Under the pieces are notes generated by a model. That model did not search any database. It was given only the letters and a program-made list of their open reading frames with translations, and had not been told where the DNA came from. A program made the position numbers and the translations under genes. From contig JAJZUL010000007.1 in the NCBI GenBank assembly GCA_021848545.1, positions 1 through 64,000 of the forward strand: a stretch of 64,000 nt of DNA, given 5' to 3'. Of the stretch, positions 55,884-63,841 are shown piece after piece. The DNA is from Pseudomonadota bacterium. GTDB taxonomy: Bacteria; Pseudomonadota; Alphaproteobacteria; Rhodospirillales; Magnetospirillaceae. The stretch's first letter is position 1. Every line of letters starts with the position of its first letter.

Positions 55884-56903
55884 ATGGCCGACCCCCGTTT
55901 CTTCTCGGCTGCCGGCCCCCATCCACTGGGACGGCTTTCGGAGCTGTCCGGGGCGACCCTTGCGCTTGGCGCCGATCCCGGCCGGATGGTCGCGGATGTG
56001 GCGCCGCTTGAGACGGCCGGTCCGACCGACATCAGTTTTCTCGACAATCGCAAATATGCGGGTGCGTTCACCACCAGCAAGGCGGGCGCTTGCGTGGTGG
56101 CCGCCGATATGGCCGACAGGGCGCCGGACGGCATGATGCTGCTGATCGCGCCCGATCCTTACCGTGCCTATGCGCTGATCGCCCAGGCGTTTTATCCCCG
56201 CCCGGCGCCGGACCCGTGGATCGCGCCCACCGCCTGGATCGATCCGTCCGCGGAGCTGGGTGAGAATTGCCGGGTCGAACCGGGCGCGGTGGTGGGGGCC
56301 AAGGCGCGGATCGGCGCGCGGTGTCGTCTGGGACCCTGTTCCGTCATCGAGGCCGGGGTGGTTCTGGGCGATGATTGCGTCGTTGGCGCCGGCGCCAGCC
56401 TGTCCCATGCCATCGTCGGCGACCGGGTCACCATCTATCCGGGGGCTCGCATCGGTCAGGACGGCTTCGGTTTCGCCATGGGGGCTCAGGGCCATCTCAA
56501 GGTGCCGCAATTGGGTCGGGTGATGATCGGCGACGATGTGGAGATCGGCGCCAACACCACCATTGATCGCGGGGCCGGGCCGGACACGGTGATCGGTTCG
56601 GGTTGCATGATCGACAATCTCGTTCAGATCGGCCACAACGTTCAACTGGGTCGTGGTTGCGTTATCGTGGCCCAGGTGGGAATCTCGGGATCGACGCAGA
56701 TGGGCGATTTCGTCGCCGCCGGCGGTCAGGCCGGGATCACCGGCCATCTGAAAATCGGGTCGGGCGCCCGCATCGCCGCGCAAAGCGGGGTCATGCGGGA
56801 TATTCCGGCCGGAGGGACGGTGGGCGGGGCGCCGGCGATGCCGATGGCTGACTACCTGCGGCTGTCGGCATTGCTGGCTAAAATGGGAAAACAAAAAAAA
56901 TAG
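55884..56903 (+). CDS. lpxD: UDP-3-O-acylglucosamine N-acyltransferase LpxD
   Basis: 339 residues. An N-terminal uridine-binding domain ([19 protein letters not shown]) and a left-handed beta-helix of hexapeptide repeats ([19 protein letters not shown] and others). The catalytic His is in VQIGHNVQL. It adds the second acyl chain in lipid A synthesis. It begins three bases after ompH and belongs to the bamA-lpxB operon. Confidence 0.95.
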   Translation: MADPRFFSAAGPHPLGRLSELSGATLALGADPGRMVADVAPLETAGPTDISFLDNRKYAGAFTTSKAGACVVAADMADRAPDGMMLLIAPDPYRAYALIAQAFYPRPAPDPWIAPTAWIDPSAELGENCRVEPGAVVGAKARIGARCRLGPCSVIEAGVVLGDDCVVGAGASLSHAIVGDRVTIYPGARIGQDGFGFAMGAQGHLKVPQLGRVMIGDDVEIGANTTIDRGAGPDTVIGSGCMIDNLVQIGHNVQLGRGCVIVAQVGISGSTQMGDFVAAGGQAGITGHLKIGSGARIAAQSGVMRDIPAGGTVGGAPAMPMADYLRLSALLAKMGKQKK

Positions 56904-56967
56904 GTCCCGGGCGATCGGGAAATGACGGGCATCCGAATGCGGTGCGAGCAGGTGAAAGAGGGGAGCG

Positions 56968-57438
56968 ATGGATACTAACGCCGGTGAAAAAGTCGGCTCG
57001 ACGACGATCGATATCAATCGGATCGTCGAAATGATTCCACATCGCTATCCCTTCCTGATGGTGGATCGGGTCATCGACGTCGTTCCCGACAAAAGCGCCA
57101 CGGGAGTCAAGAACGTCAGCGTCAACGAGCCGTTCTTTCAGGGCCACTTTCCCCAACGGCCGATCATGCCCGGCGTGCTGATCATCGAATGCATGGCGCA
57201 GACCGCCGCGGTTCTGGTGGTGGAAACCCTGGGGGAATCGGCCGAGGGCAAGCTGGTTTATTTCATGAGCGTCGATAATGCGCGCTTCCGCAAGCCGGTG
57301 ATTCCGGGCGACCAATTGCTGGTTCATGTGGTCAAGGAACGGTCGCGCGGCAATGTCTGGCGGTTCCATGCCGAGGCCAAGGTCGGTGACGTTTTGATGG
57401 CGGAGGCTACCTACGCCGCCATGATCATGGATAGCTGA
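56968..57438 (+). CDS. fabZ: (3R)-hydroxyacyl-ACP dehydratase FabZ
   Basis: 156 residues. Catalytic His in [13 protein letters not shown] and Glu in [16 protein letters not shown] define the hotdog-fold dehydratase. It serves fatty acid synthesis and competes with LpxA for hydroxyacyl-ACP, and its placement before lpxA is conserved. The stop overlaps the lpxA ATG by one base. Confidence 0.96.
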   Translation: MDTNAGEKVGSTTIDINRIVEMIPHRYPFLMVDRVIDVVPDKSATGVKNVSVNEPFFQGHFPQRPIMPGVLIIECMAQTAAVLVVETLGESAEGKLVYFMSVDNARFRKPVIPGDQLLVHVVKERSRGNVWRFHAEAKVGDVLMAEATYAAMIMDS

Positions 57439-58241
57439 TGTCGGGTGTGCATCCGACCGCCATCGTCGCGCCCGGGGCCAAACTTGGCGACGGTGTTTCG
57501 ATCGGCCCCTATTGCGTCATCGGTTCCGATGTCGAGTTGGGCGCGGGCGTCGAGCTGTTGTCCCATGTGGTGATCGACGGGCGGACCCGCATCGGCGCGG
57601 GCACGCGCATCTTCCCCTTCGCCTCCATCGGACATCGCCCCCAGGATCTGAAATATCGGGGTGAGCCGTCGGTGGTGGAGATCGGCCGCGACAACCAGAT
57701 TCGGGAATACGTGACCATCCAGCCCGGAACCGAGGGCGGTGGCATGATCACCCGTGTCGGCGATTTCTGCCTGTTCATGGCGGGCGCCCATGTCGCCCAC
57801 GATTGCATCCTGGGCGATCACGTCATCATGGCCAATAACGCCACTCTGGCCGGCCATGTGACGGTGGGGGAATACGCCTTTCTCGGCGGTCTGTCGGCGG
57901 TCCACCAGTTCGTGCGCGTCGGCAAGCATGCGATGGTCGGCGGCATGAGCGGGGTCGAAGCCGACGTCATTCCTTTCGGCATGGTGATCGGCAATCGCGC
58001 CCATCTCAACGGGCTCAATATCGTCGGGCTGAAGCGCCGGGGTTTTGCCCGCGACGACATCCATACGCTGAGGAACGCCTATCGTCTGCTGTTCGCGCCC
58101 GAAGGGACTTTGCAGGAACGGCTGTCCGACGTGGACGCGCAGTTTCAGGGCAATGCGGTGGTGATGGAGATCGTCGCCTTCATCCGGGCCGAATCGAACC
58201 GGCAATTGTGCACGCCGCCGGCTGCCGGCGATGGTGGGTGA
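57438..58241 (+). CDS. lpxA: UDP-N-acetylglucosamine acyltransferase LpxA
   Basis: 267 residues. Beta-helix of hexapeptide repeats (GDGVSIGPYCVIGSDVELG), catalytic His in AHVAHDCILGDH, and the C-terminal alpha domain with NIVGLKRRGFARDDI. First step of lipid A synthesis. It overlaps the start of lpxI by 11 bases. Confidence 0.96.
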   Translation: MSGVHPTAIVAPGAKLGDGVSIGPYCVIGSDVELGAGVELLSHVVIDGRTRIGAGTRIFPFASIGHRPQDLKYRGEPSVVEIGRDNQIREYVTIQPGTEGGGMITRVGDFCLFMAGAHVAHDCILGDHVIMANNATLAGHVTVGEYAFLGGLSAVHQFVRVGKHAMVGGMSGVEADVIPFGMVIGNRAHLNGLNIVGLKRRGFARDDIHTLRNAYRLLFAPEGTLQERLSDVDAQFQGNAVVMEIVAFIRAESNRQLCTPPAAGDGG

Positions 58242-59073
58242 GGATCTCCCCAAGCTCGGTATCGTCGCCGGCGGCGGCGCGCTGCCCGGTCTGGTGATCG
58301 CCGCCTGCCGCACCAGTGGGCGGCGCTTTCACGTCCTGGCTCTGACCGGCCATGCCGACCCCCAGGTGATCGGCGACGCGCCCGCCGATTGGATTCGTCT
58401 GGGCGAGGCCGGACACGGCTTTGCCCTGTTGCGCGAAGCCGGGGTCGAAGACCTGGTCATGATCGGGCCCGTACGCCGTCCCAGTCTCGGCGAACTGGCC
58501 CCCGATTGGCGGACCGCCCGGTTTTTCGCTCGCGTGGGGTTGAAGGCGCTGGGCGATGACGGATTGTTGCGAGCGGTTATCGCCGAAATGGAGGGCGAGG
58601 GCTTCCGCGTCATCGGCGTGGACGCCATCCTCGACACTCTGTTGGCGCCGCTGGGCGCGCTGGGGCGGATCGTGCCTGATGACCAGGCCGATTCGGATAT
58701 CCAGCGCGGATTGGCGGTGGCGACCGGCCTGGGCGCCCTGGATGTGGGCCAGGCGGTGGTGGTGCAGCAGGGAATCGTGCTGGGAGTCGAGGCGGTTGAA
58801 GGGACCGACGCCCTGATCCGTCGGGCGGGCGAAGTGCGCCGGCAGGGGGCGGGCGGGGTGCTGGTGAAAATCAGCAAGCCCGGCCAGGAACGCCGGATCG
58901 ATCTGCCGACCATCGGCGTCGCCACCCTTCATGCGGCCGCCGACGCGGGATTGCGGGGGATCGCGATCGAGGCCGGTCGTACCCTGGTGGTGGGGAGGGA
59001 CGAGGTCGCGGCTCTGGCCGACAGCCTGGGGCTGTTCGTCGTCGGCATCGAGACCGTTCGGGACCGGACATGA
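58231..59073 (+). CDS. lpxI: UDP-2,3-diacylglucosamine pyrophosphatase LpxI
   Basis: 280 residues. KLGIVAGGGALPGLVI at the N-terminus and a C-terminal DUF1009 domain with RQGAGGVLVKISKPGQ and ADSLGLFVVGIE. LpxI hydrolyses UDP-diacylglucosamine and replaces LpxH in alphaproteobacteria. Overlaps lpxA and, by ATGA at 59070-59073, lpxB. Confidence 0.94.
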   Translation: MVGEDLPKLGIVAGGGALPGLVIAACRTSGRRFHVLALTGHADPQVIGDAPADWIRLGEAGHGFALLREAGVEDLVMIGPVRRPSLGELAPDWRTARFFARVGLKALGDDGLLRAVIAEMEGEGFRVIGVDAILDTLLAPLGALGRIVPDDQADSDIQRGLAVATGLGALDVGQAVVVQQGIVLGVEAVEGTDALIRRAGEVRRQGAGGVLVKISKPGQERRIDLPTIGVATLHAAADAGLRGIAIEAGRTLVVGRDEVAALADSLGLFVVGIETVRDRT

Positions 59074-60296
59074 GTTTGCTGATCTACATCATCGCCGGCG
59101 AGCCGTCGGGCGATGTGCTGGGCGGGCGGCTGATGGCGGCGTTGAAGGATCTGACCGGCGGCGCGGTGCGGTTCGCCGGAATCGGCGGGCGCGCCATGCG
59201 GGCCGAGGGATTGGAGTCCCTGTTTCCCATGGGCGACCTGTCGGTCATGGGGCTGGCCGAAGTGGTGCCGCGCATTCCCCATATCCTGAACCGCCTGGGC
59301 GAGACCGTCGCCGATATCGGGCGCAAACGGCCGGACGCGGTGGTGACCATCGATTCCCTGGGCTTTACCGGCCGGGTGCAACGGCGGGTGAAACGGCGTT
59401 TCCCCGGAATACCGCGCATCCATTACGTTGCTCCCATGGTCTGGGCGTGGAAACCGGATCGCGCCCGCACCCTGGCCGATAGCGTCGATCTGTTGTTGAC
59501 CCTGTTACCGTTCGAACCGGATTGGTTCGTCCGGGAAGGGCTGGCGACCGTGCATGTCGGCCATCCGGTGGCGGAAAGCGGTCTCGATCGCGGCGACGGC
59601 GCCGCTTTTCGGGCGCGGCTGGGGATCGCCGCCGAGGCGCCGCTCCTTTTGGTTCTGCCCGGCAGCCGCCATTCCGAGACCAGCCGTCTGTTGCCCGTTT
59701 TCAAACAAACAATGGCCGAACTGGCCGGGCGCATCCCCAATCTGGTGGTGGTGGTGCCCACGGTGGAAACCGTGGCGGCCGAGGTCGCTGCGGCGGTCAA
59801 ATCCTGGCCGGTGCCGACCTTCGTTGTTGAGGATGCGGCGGTCAAGGCGGATGTCTTCGCCGCCGCTACCGCCGCCCTGGCCGCCTCGGGGACGGTGTCG
59901 GTGGAACTGGCCATGGCCGGCGTGCCGATGGTGGTCGGCTACAAGGTGTCGCCGCTATCGGCCTTCGTGGCGACCCGGTTCCTGGGGTTGCGCTTGAAGT
60001 ATGCGTCGCTGATCAATATCGTCGCCGACGCCCCCGTCATTCCCGAATTGTTGCAGGGGCGATGCCGGCCCGACCGTCTGGCCGAGGCCGTGGAGCGCCT
60101 GTTGACCGATGCCGACGCGCGGCGGGGACAGGTAGACGCGGCCCGGACGGCGCTGGCCAGCCTGATCGGCGAGGGCGAGGCGCCCAGCCTTCGGGCGGCG
60201 CGGGCCGTCTTGTCGGCTCTGGAGCGCGATGACATTGGATTGACCCGCGAGCGGGTCAATCCAATGTCTGAATCGCACTCTAATTTATTGAAATAG
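59070..60296 (+). CDS. lpxB: Lipid-A-disaccharide synthase LpxB
   Basis: 408 residues. IIAGEPSGDVLGGRLM, VHVGHPVAESG, LPGSRHSETSRLLPVF and ASGTVSVELAMAGVPMVVGYK are LpxB motifs. The last 20 residues (after LSALERDD) are encoded by an 18-bp perfect palindrome and the following bases and are not conserved, suggesting that a repeat was inserted at the 3' end and changed the C-terminus. It is the last gene of the operon. Confidence 0.94.
   Translation: MSLLIYIIAGEPSGDVLGGRLMAALKDLTGGAVRFAGIGGRAMRAEGLESLFPMGDLSVMGLAEVVPRIPHILNRLGETVADIGRKRPDAVVTIDSLGFTGRVQRRVKRRFPGIPRIHYVAPMVWAWKPDRARTLADSVDLLLTLLPFEPDWFVREGLATVHVGHPVAESGLDRGDGAAFRARLGIAAEAPLLLVLPGSRHSETSRLLPVFKQTMAELAGRIPNLVVVVPTVETVAAEVAAAVKSWPVPTFVVEDAAVKADVFAAATAALAASGTVSVELAMAGVPMVVGYKVSPLSAFVATRFLGLRLKYASLINIVADAPVIPELLQGRCRPDRLAEAVERLLTDADARRGQVDAARTALASLIGEGEAPSLRAARAVLSALERDDIGLTRERVNPMSESHSNLLK
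60231..60268. repeat. Perfect 18-bp palindrome in the 3' end of lpxB
   Basis: GACATTGGATTGACCCGC (60231-60248) and its exact reverse complement (60251-60268) are separated by two bases. It lies in the coding part of the lpxB tail and could end transcription or be a mobile repeat. Confidence 0.9.
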
Positions 60297-60306
60297 AGGC
60301 GGATTC

Positions 60307-60347
60307 AGCGATCAGCTCGAATCGCGAAGCGATTCAATCTGATCGCT
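60307..60347. repeat. Second inverted repeat after lpxB
   Basis: Outer arms AGCGATCAG (60307-60315) and CTGATCGCT (60339-60347) enclose inner arms GAATCGC and GCGATTC. With the palindrome at 60231-60268 it forms a double-hairpin tail between lpxB and gloA. A terminator role for the long operon is possible, though a T-run is missing. Confidence 0.75.
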
Positions 60348-60381
60348 CCGGCTCTGGCAACCAACCACAGGAGAGTCCGTG

Positions 60382-60777
60382 ATGACGGCCCAATGGCGTA
60401 TGCTGCACACCATGATCCGGGTGGGCGATCTGGACCGCTCCATCGATTTCTATACCCGTCTGCTGGGCATGAAACTGTTGCGCCGCAAGGATTATCCAGA
60501 CGGTCGTTTCACCCTGGCTTTTGTCGGCTATGGCGACGAAATCGACCATACGGTGATCGAACTGACCCATAATTGGGATACGCAAGCTTATGACCTGGGA
60601 ACGGGGTTCGGTCATATCGCCCTGGCCGTGCCCGATATCCGCGCCGCCTGCGACGGTCTGGCCGCGGCGGGAGCCAAGATTCCGCGGCCCCCCGGACCGA
60701 TGAAACACGGCAGCACGATCATCGCCTTCGTCGAGGATCCGGACGGTTATCGCATCGAGTTGATCGAACAGGCGTGA
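60382..60777 (+). CDS. gloA: Lactoylglutathione lyase (glyoxalase I)
   Basis: 131 residues. HTMIRVGDLDRSIDFYTRLL and GFGHIALAVPDIRAAC hold the metal ligands, with FVEDPDGYRIELIEQ at the end. It turns the glutathione hemithioacetal of methylglyoxal into lactoylglutathione. ACAGGAGAG precedes the start. It is the last chromosomal gene before the tRNA and element. Confidence 0.94.
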   Translation: MTAQWRMLHTMIRVGDLDRSIDFYTRLLGMKLLRRKDYPDGRFTLAFVGYGDEIDHTVIELTHNWDTQAYDLGTGFGHIALAVPDIRAACDGLAAAGAKIPRPPGPMKHGSTIIAFVEDPDGYRIELIEQA

Positions 60778-60817
60778 GGGCGAAAACCTCCGTGTCGTTT
60801 GAAATGCCTTGTGTCGC

Positions 60818-60846
60818 TTGACAAGGGCGGCCGAACTTTCTATATC
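60818..60846 (+). promoter_or_regulatory. Promoter of the tRNA-Met gene
   Basis: A perfect TTGACA box (60818-60823) and TATATC (60841-60846) are 17 bases apart, about 70 bases upstream of the tRNA. Good consensus fit for a strong stable-RNA promoter. Confidence 0.8.
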
Positions 60847-60918
60847 GGCCCCTCTTCCAGAGGCGTGCGGTGTGATCGGCCTCTGGTCACGGTTTCGGGC
60901 CGGATTCGTCCGGACTGG

Positions 60919-60995
60919 GGCGGAGTAGCTCAGCTGGTTAGAGCAGCGGAATCATAATCCGCGTGTCGGGGGTTCAAGTCCCTCCTCCGCTACCA
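60919..60995 (+). tRNA. tRNA-Met (anticodon CAT)
   Basis: 77 bases ending in encoded CCA. Acceptor arm GGCGGAG pairs with CTCCGCT, a D-arm with AGCTCAGCTGGTTAGAGCA, an anticodon stem GCGGA/TCCGC around loop ATCATAA with CAT at the centre, and a T-arm GGGGG-TTCAAGT-CCCTC. The sequence type is the elongator methionine tRNA; a tRNA-Ile(lysidine) with CAT is the alternative. It is the likely attachment target of the adjacent integrase. Confidence 0.93.
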
Positions 60996-61003
60996 AATTT
61001 ATC

Positions 61004-61038
61004 AAGGGGTTGCCGGCCGGATAGGTCAGCAACCCCTT
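61004..61038. terminator. Hairpin between tRNA-Met and the integrase gene
   Basis: AAGGGGTTGC (61004-61013) and GCAACCCCTT (61029-61038) pair over a 15-base loop and are followed by CCTTGTTTT. It can end the tRNA transcript and, from the other side, the convergent integrase transcript. Confidence 0.75.
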
Positions 61039-61039
61039 C

Positions 61040-61074
61040 CTTGTTTTCCAAATCAGTCCGGCTTGTTTTCCAAA
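61040..61074. repeat. 13-bp direct repeats at the integrase 3' end
   Basis: CTTGTTTTCCAAA occurs at 61040-61052 and again at 61062-61074, spaced 22 bases, just inside the attachment-side end of the element. Such short direct repeats near a tRNA-integrated end can be arm-type integrase sites. This role is inferred. Confidence 0.6.
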
Positions 61075-62129
61075 ATCTCGTTCGTCTGCTGTTCCAGAAG
61101 GGCTATTGCCCGAGCGGCGCGACGCGATCGATCGGCGTGTCTGGCGTAGTGAATCGCCATAGCTTCTGTCGTGTGGCCGAGGGTGGCGGCGATATCGCGA
61201 GTGTCACCCCCCGCATCGGCGATCCACGTCGCCAGCGTTACACGCAGTCCGTGGAACGTAAGGCCGGGGGAAACGGCGCCCGTCGCGGTCAATTCACGAA
61301 TGATTTTGAAGAAGCTGGCGCGGAATCCGCTTTCGGTGAAACCTCTGCCGCGGCGGTTGATCACCAGGGGGGCGTCCGGAAGACGGGGCAGGCGCGCGAT
61401 TTCCGCGTCCAGGACGGCCTTAAGTGCTGAGTGGGCAGGTATCTGTACCAAACCATCCGTCTTGCCCTGGCGCCCGCTTATAGTGGCTCCATCGTAGCAA
61501 TGCCGTTTGAGGCGGCAGACGTCACCCTCGCGCCATCCCGCGAAGAGTGCCAAGGCCATCGCCACTCGCAGGTGATCAGGCATGGCCTCGTAAGCCGCGC
61601 GGATCTCGGGAGGCGACCACGGGCGGTTGATGGTCGGCGCCCCTTTCGGCCGCCGCACTTTCTGTTCTTTGGTGACCGGATTGCCGTGAGGAACCTTTCC
61701 GCTGGCGCTCCCTACGGTCCATGCCCGCGAGATGGCCGCCAGGACGTAATTGGCGAAGCGGCGCTTGTGTCGGGCGAAGGCTTTGTTTCTAATCTCCATG
61801 ATCGATGCCGGTACCATTTTCGTCAGCGGCATGCCGTCCAATGGGGCCAGATAATCCAGAACCCGGAGGTAATCGGCGCGGGTGCGCGGGGCGAGTTGAT
61901 TCCATTCGGGAGAGGATCGCCAATAGGTCACGAGCCAGCCCCAGGTACCCGGTATTTTCGCGTCCTCTGCGGGGATGGCCAATACAGCGGCCCGGAGGGC
62001 GCTGATCTCGGCGACAAATTCAGGTGTATCGGGAGCGGCGCTGATGCGCCGTCCGGAGACGCGGTCGTAAAAATATACCGCGCCGTTCCGGCCTCTGGTC
62101 TTCTTGATGCCCTTAATGCGGACGATCAT
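61053..62129 (-). CDS. Tyrosine-type site-specific integrase
   Basis: 358 residues. Catalytic residues R200 (AGWREGD), H293 and R296 (TFHGLRVTLA), H319 (LGHTT) and the nucleophile Y328 (AIHYARHAD) are all in place. The N-terminal 60 residues are a short arm-binding-like domain. It points into the tRNA-Met gene 58 bases away, the usual arrangement for an integrase whose att site is the tRNA 3' end. The ATG overlaps the stop of the upstream small gene (ATGA at 62126-62129). Confidence 0.94.
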   Translation of the reverse strand: MIVRIKGIKKTRGRNGAVYFYDRVSGRRISAAPDTPEFVAEISALRAAVLAIPAEDAKIPGTWGWLVTYWRSSPEWNQLAPRTRADYLRVLDYLAPLDGMPLTKMVPASIMEIRNKAFARHKRRFANYVLAAISRAWTVGSASGKVPHGNPVTKEQKVRRPKGAPTINRPWSPPEIRAAYEAMPDHLRVAMALALFAGWREGDVCRLKRHCYDGATISGRQGKTDGLVQIPAHSALKAVLDAEIARLPRLPDAPLVINRRGRGFTESGFRASFFKIIRELTATGAVSPGLTFHGLRVTLATWIADAGGDTRDIAATLGHTTEAMAIHYARHADRSRRAARAIALLEQQTNEILENKPD

Positions 62130-62374
62130 TCCAGCTTTCCGATCCACTCATCCTCTGGGGGCGCCCCGGAAAGCCCACTTATCCATTCGTCGATTTTCTG
62201 GCGGTCAAAAAGCGTGCGGCGTACGACCTTGTCGCCGCGCCGAAGCGGAATTGGTTTTACCGGGCATAATTGGGCAAAGAGGGGCGCTGAAATTCCACAA
62301 TAGGCCGCTGCCAGTTCCGAAGACAATAGTCGCGGCCAGTCGGGCAACGGCCAATCGCTAGGAGGCTTCGGCAT
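62126..62374 (-). CDS. Small HTH/excisionase-like protein
   Basis: 82 residues. LLSSELAAAYCGISAPLFAQ is a helix-turn-helix pattern of the MerR/AlpA/excisionase type, then RRGDKVVRRTLFDRQKIDEWI, the usual C-terminal wing and helix of such proteins. It sits between the reverse transcriptase and the integrase and is coupled to the integrase start. It may control excision direction or transcription of the element. It could start at a GTG at 62386. Confidence 0.75.
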   Translation of the reverse strand: MPKPPSDWPLPDWPRLLSSELAAAYCGISAPLFAQLCPVKPIPLRRGDKVVRRTLFDRQKIDEWISGLSGAPPEDEWIGKLE

Positions 62375-62376
62375 GG

Positions 62377-63525
62377 CTACCGGCACCGGATATAGGGTGG
62401 ATTCATGTCCGTCGCTTCGGTGTGCTCCCTCTTCATCTTGATCTTGGTTAGCCCCTTGTCGAGCTTGAAGCCACGTTGATGGGCGCCCCGAGCGATGGCT
62501 ATGATTTGCGCGCGGCTGCCGGTGTGACGGTAAAGACCGAGGTAGGAATTGCAGCTGGCTATGAAGTCAGGATTGGGCATTGCCGCCAGGCGCCGGATGG
62601 CCACGCGGTGGGTTTTCGGGCGCCCCGATCGCCTGTGGGGGCGAATGATGTGGCCGACGAAGTCAACGCCCTTGGCGGCGTCGGCGATAAAGGTTTTCGA
62701 TTCGGCCAGCGCCAGGCCGATGGTGGCGAGGTGCGCGCGGATGGCGTCGGCCGCCGCCAGCAGCACCTTCGGTTCGCGGTGGATCATCACCATGTCATCG
62801 ACGTAGCGGACATAGGGCAGCCGGAGGCGGCGCTTAATCATCTGGTCGAGCGGATCCAGGTACACATTCGCGAAGAACTGGCTGCTGAGGTTGCCGATGG
62901 GCAGTCCGATACCGGGTGCTGTCTGGAACAAGCTCTTGTGGGGCGGCACGCGCGCCATGTCCTTCGGGCGCCCGCGCAGGATCGCGTCCTGGCGCACGTC
63001 CTGGAACACCAGCTTGCGGCACAGATCGAGCATGGTGGGGTCCTTGACCTTGTATGCCAGCGTGGAGAACAGGTCGGTGTGGCGAATCGATCCGAAGAAG
63101 TTGGCGATATCGGCCTTAAGCACAAAGGCCGGCTTGCTCCAATTTTCTGTGGCCGAGCGGAGATGGCGCGCCAGCCGGTCGGCGGCGTAGAGAGTTCCGC
63201 GGCCCTTGATGCATGCGCAGCTGTCGGCGATGAAGGATGGCTCAAAAAGCGGCGCGATGGCACGGTAGACCAGATGGTGGACAATGCGGTCGCGGAACTG
63301 GGCTGCCCACACCTCGCGCGGCTTAGGTCTGGTAATGGCAAATACCGAAGCCGGCGCCGGCGACCAGGTTCCCGCCTGCAGCTCGGCAAGTAGGCCCATC
63401 AAGTTATCTTCAAGGTTAACCTCGAAGGCCAGTGCCGATCGCGTGGTGCGCTTGTGGCGACGGCAGTCGTAATATGCCTCGAAAAGTTCGGCCACGGTGA
63501 TTCTGGATGGTTGGAGGGTGATCAT
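62377..63525 (-). CDS. Reverse transcriptase of a diversity-generating retroelement
   Basis: 382 residues. Motifs in order: RPKPREVWAAQFRDRIVHHL (RT0-1 region, 67-86), LKADIANFFGSIRHTDLF (137-153, with the first catalytic Asp), GLPIGNLSSQFFANVYLDPLD (motif 4, 207-227; the SQ after GNLS is the DGR mark, where retrons and group II introns usually have QGxxxSP), YVDD at 241-244 with the two catalytic Asp, and a short thumb ending VGHIIRP. There is no maturase or endonuclease domain. The ATG (63523-63525) overlaps TGA of the template-repeat reading frame. It is followed after two bases by the HTH gene. Confidence 0.93.
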   Translation of the reverse strand: MITLQPSRITVAELFEAYYDCRRHKRTTRSALAFEVNLEDNLMGLLAELQAGTWSPAPASVFAITRPKPREVWAAQFRDRIVHHLVYRAIAPLFEPSFIADSCACIKGRGTLYAADRLARHLRSATENWSKPAFVLKADIANFFGSIRHTDLFSTLAYKVKDPTMLDLCRKLVFQDVRQDAILRGRPKDMARVPPHKSLFQTAPGIGLPIGNLSSQFFANVYLDPLDQMIKRRLRLPYVRYVDDMVMIHREPKVLLAAADAIRAHLATIGLALAESKTFIADAAKGVDFVGHIIRPHRRSGRPKTHRVAIRRLAAMPNPDFIASCNSYLGLYRHTGSRAQIIAIARGAHQRGFKLDKGLTKIKMKREHTEATDMNPPYIRCR

Positions 63526-63650
63526 TTGCGGACGGCCCGGACCCGGCACTCGGCGCTCTTGTTGTTGTTGTTCTGGTTGCCGTTGTTGAAGTTCTGGATC
63601 CACGCGTAGCCGGACGCGTCGGGGGTATACAGGCCGGGCCGGCGATTGCC
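63526..63650 (-). repeat. Template-repeat-like adenine-rich region of the DGR
   Basis: On the minus strand, the segment 63558-63597 contains nine AAC codons among fourteen (read as QNFNNGNQNNNNK), and the translation continues SAECRVRAVRK to a TGA at 63522-63524. AAC-rich codon tracts with the text AWIQNFNNGNQNNNNK...RVRAVR are the typical form of DGR template repeats for Lcl/DUF1566-like variable proteins, because adenines are the mutated positions. The clear core is 63526-63611; the left and right limits of 63526-63650 are estimated. The frame in which it reads is open from 63872, but that long frame looks non-coding before the tract. Confidence 0.8.
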
Positions 63651-63841
63651 GATCGACGAGAAGGCGTCGCGCCTCCGCGCCGGGGCATCGACGCCGGCCA
63701 AGCTGCGCCGGGACGCGCGGGGAGCAGAAGCCGCCGTATCCCTGGTGGCGCGTGGAGCGACGATCTGCGGGCTTCGCCAGCGCGCCGCCGCTACCCCGAC
63801 CAAATGATGCGCACGGGCGCGAAAGCCGTGACCTTCGGGCA

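Noticed and set aside
62377-63525. The reverse transcriptase as retron or group II intron RT
   Set aside because: Motif 4 has IGNLSSQ, not the QGxxxSP form; there is no maturase domain or msr-msd-like structure, and the neighbours are Avd-like and AAC-rich template.
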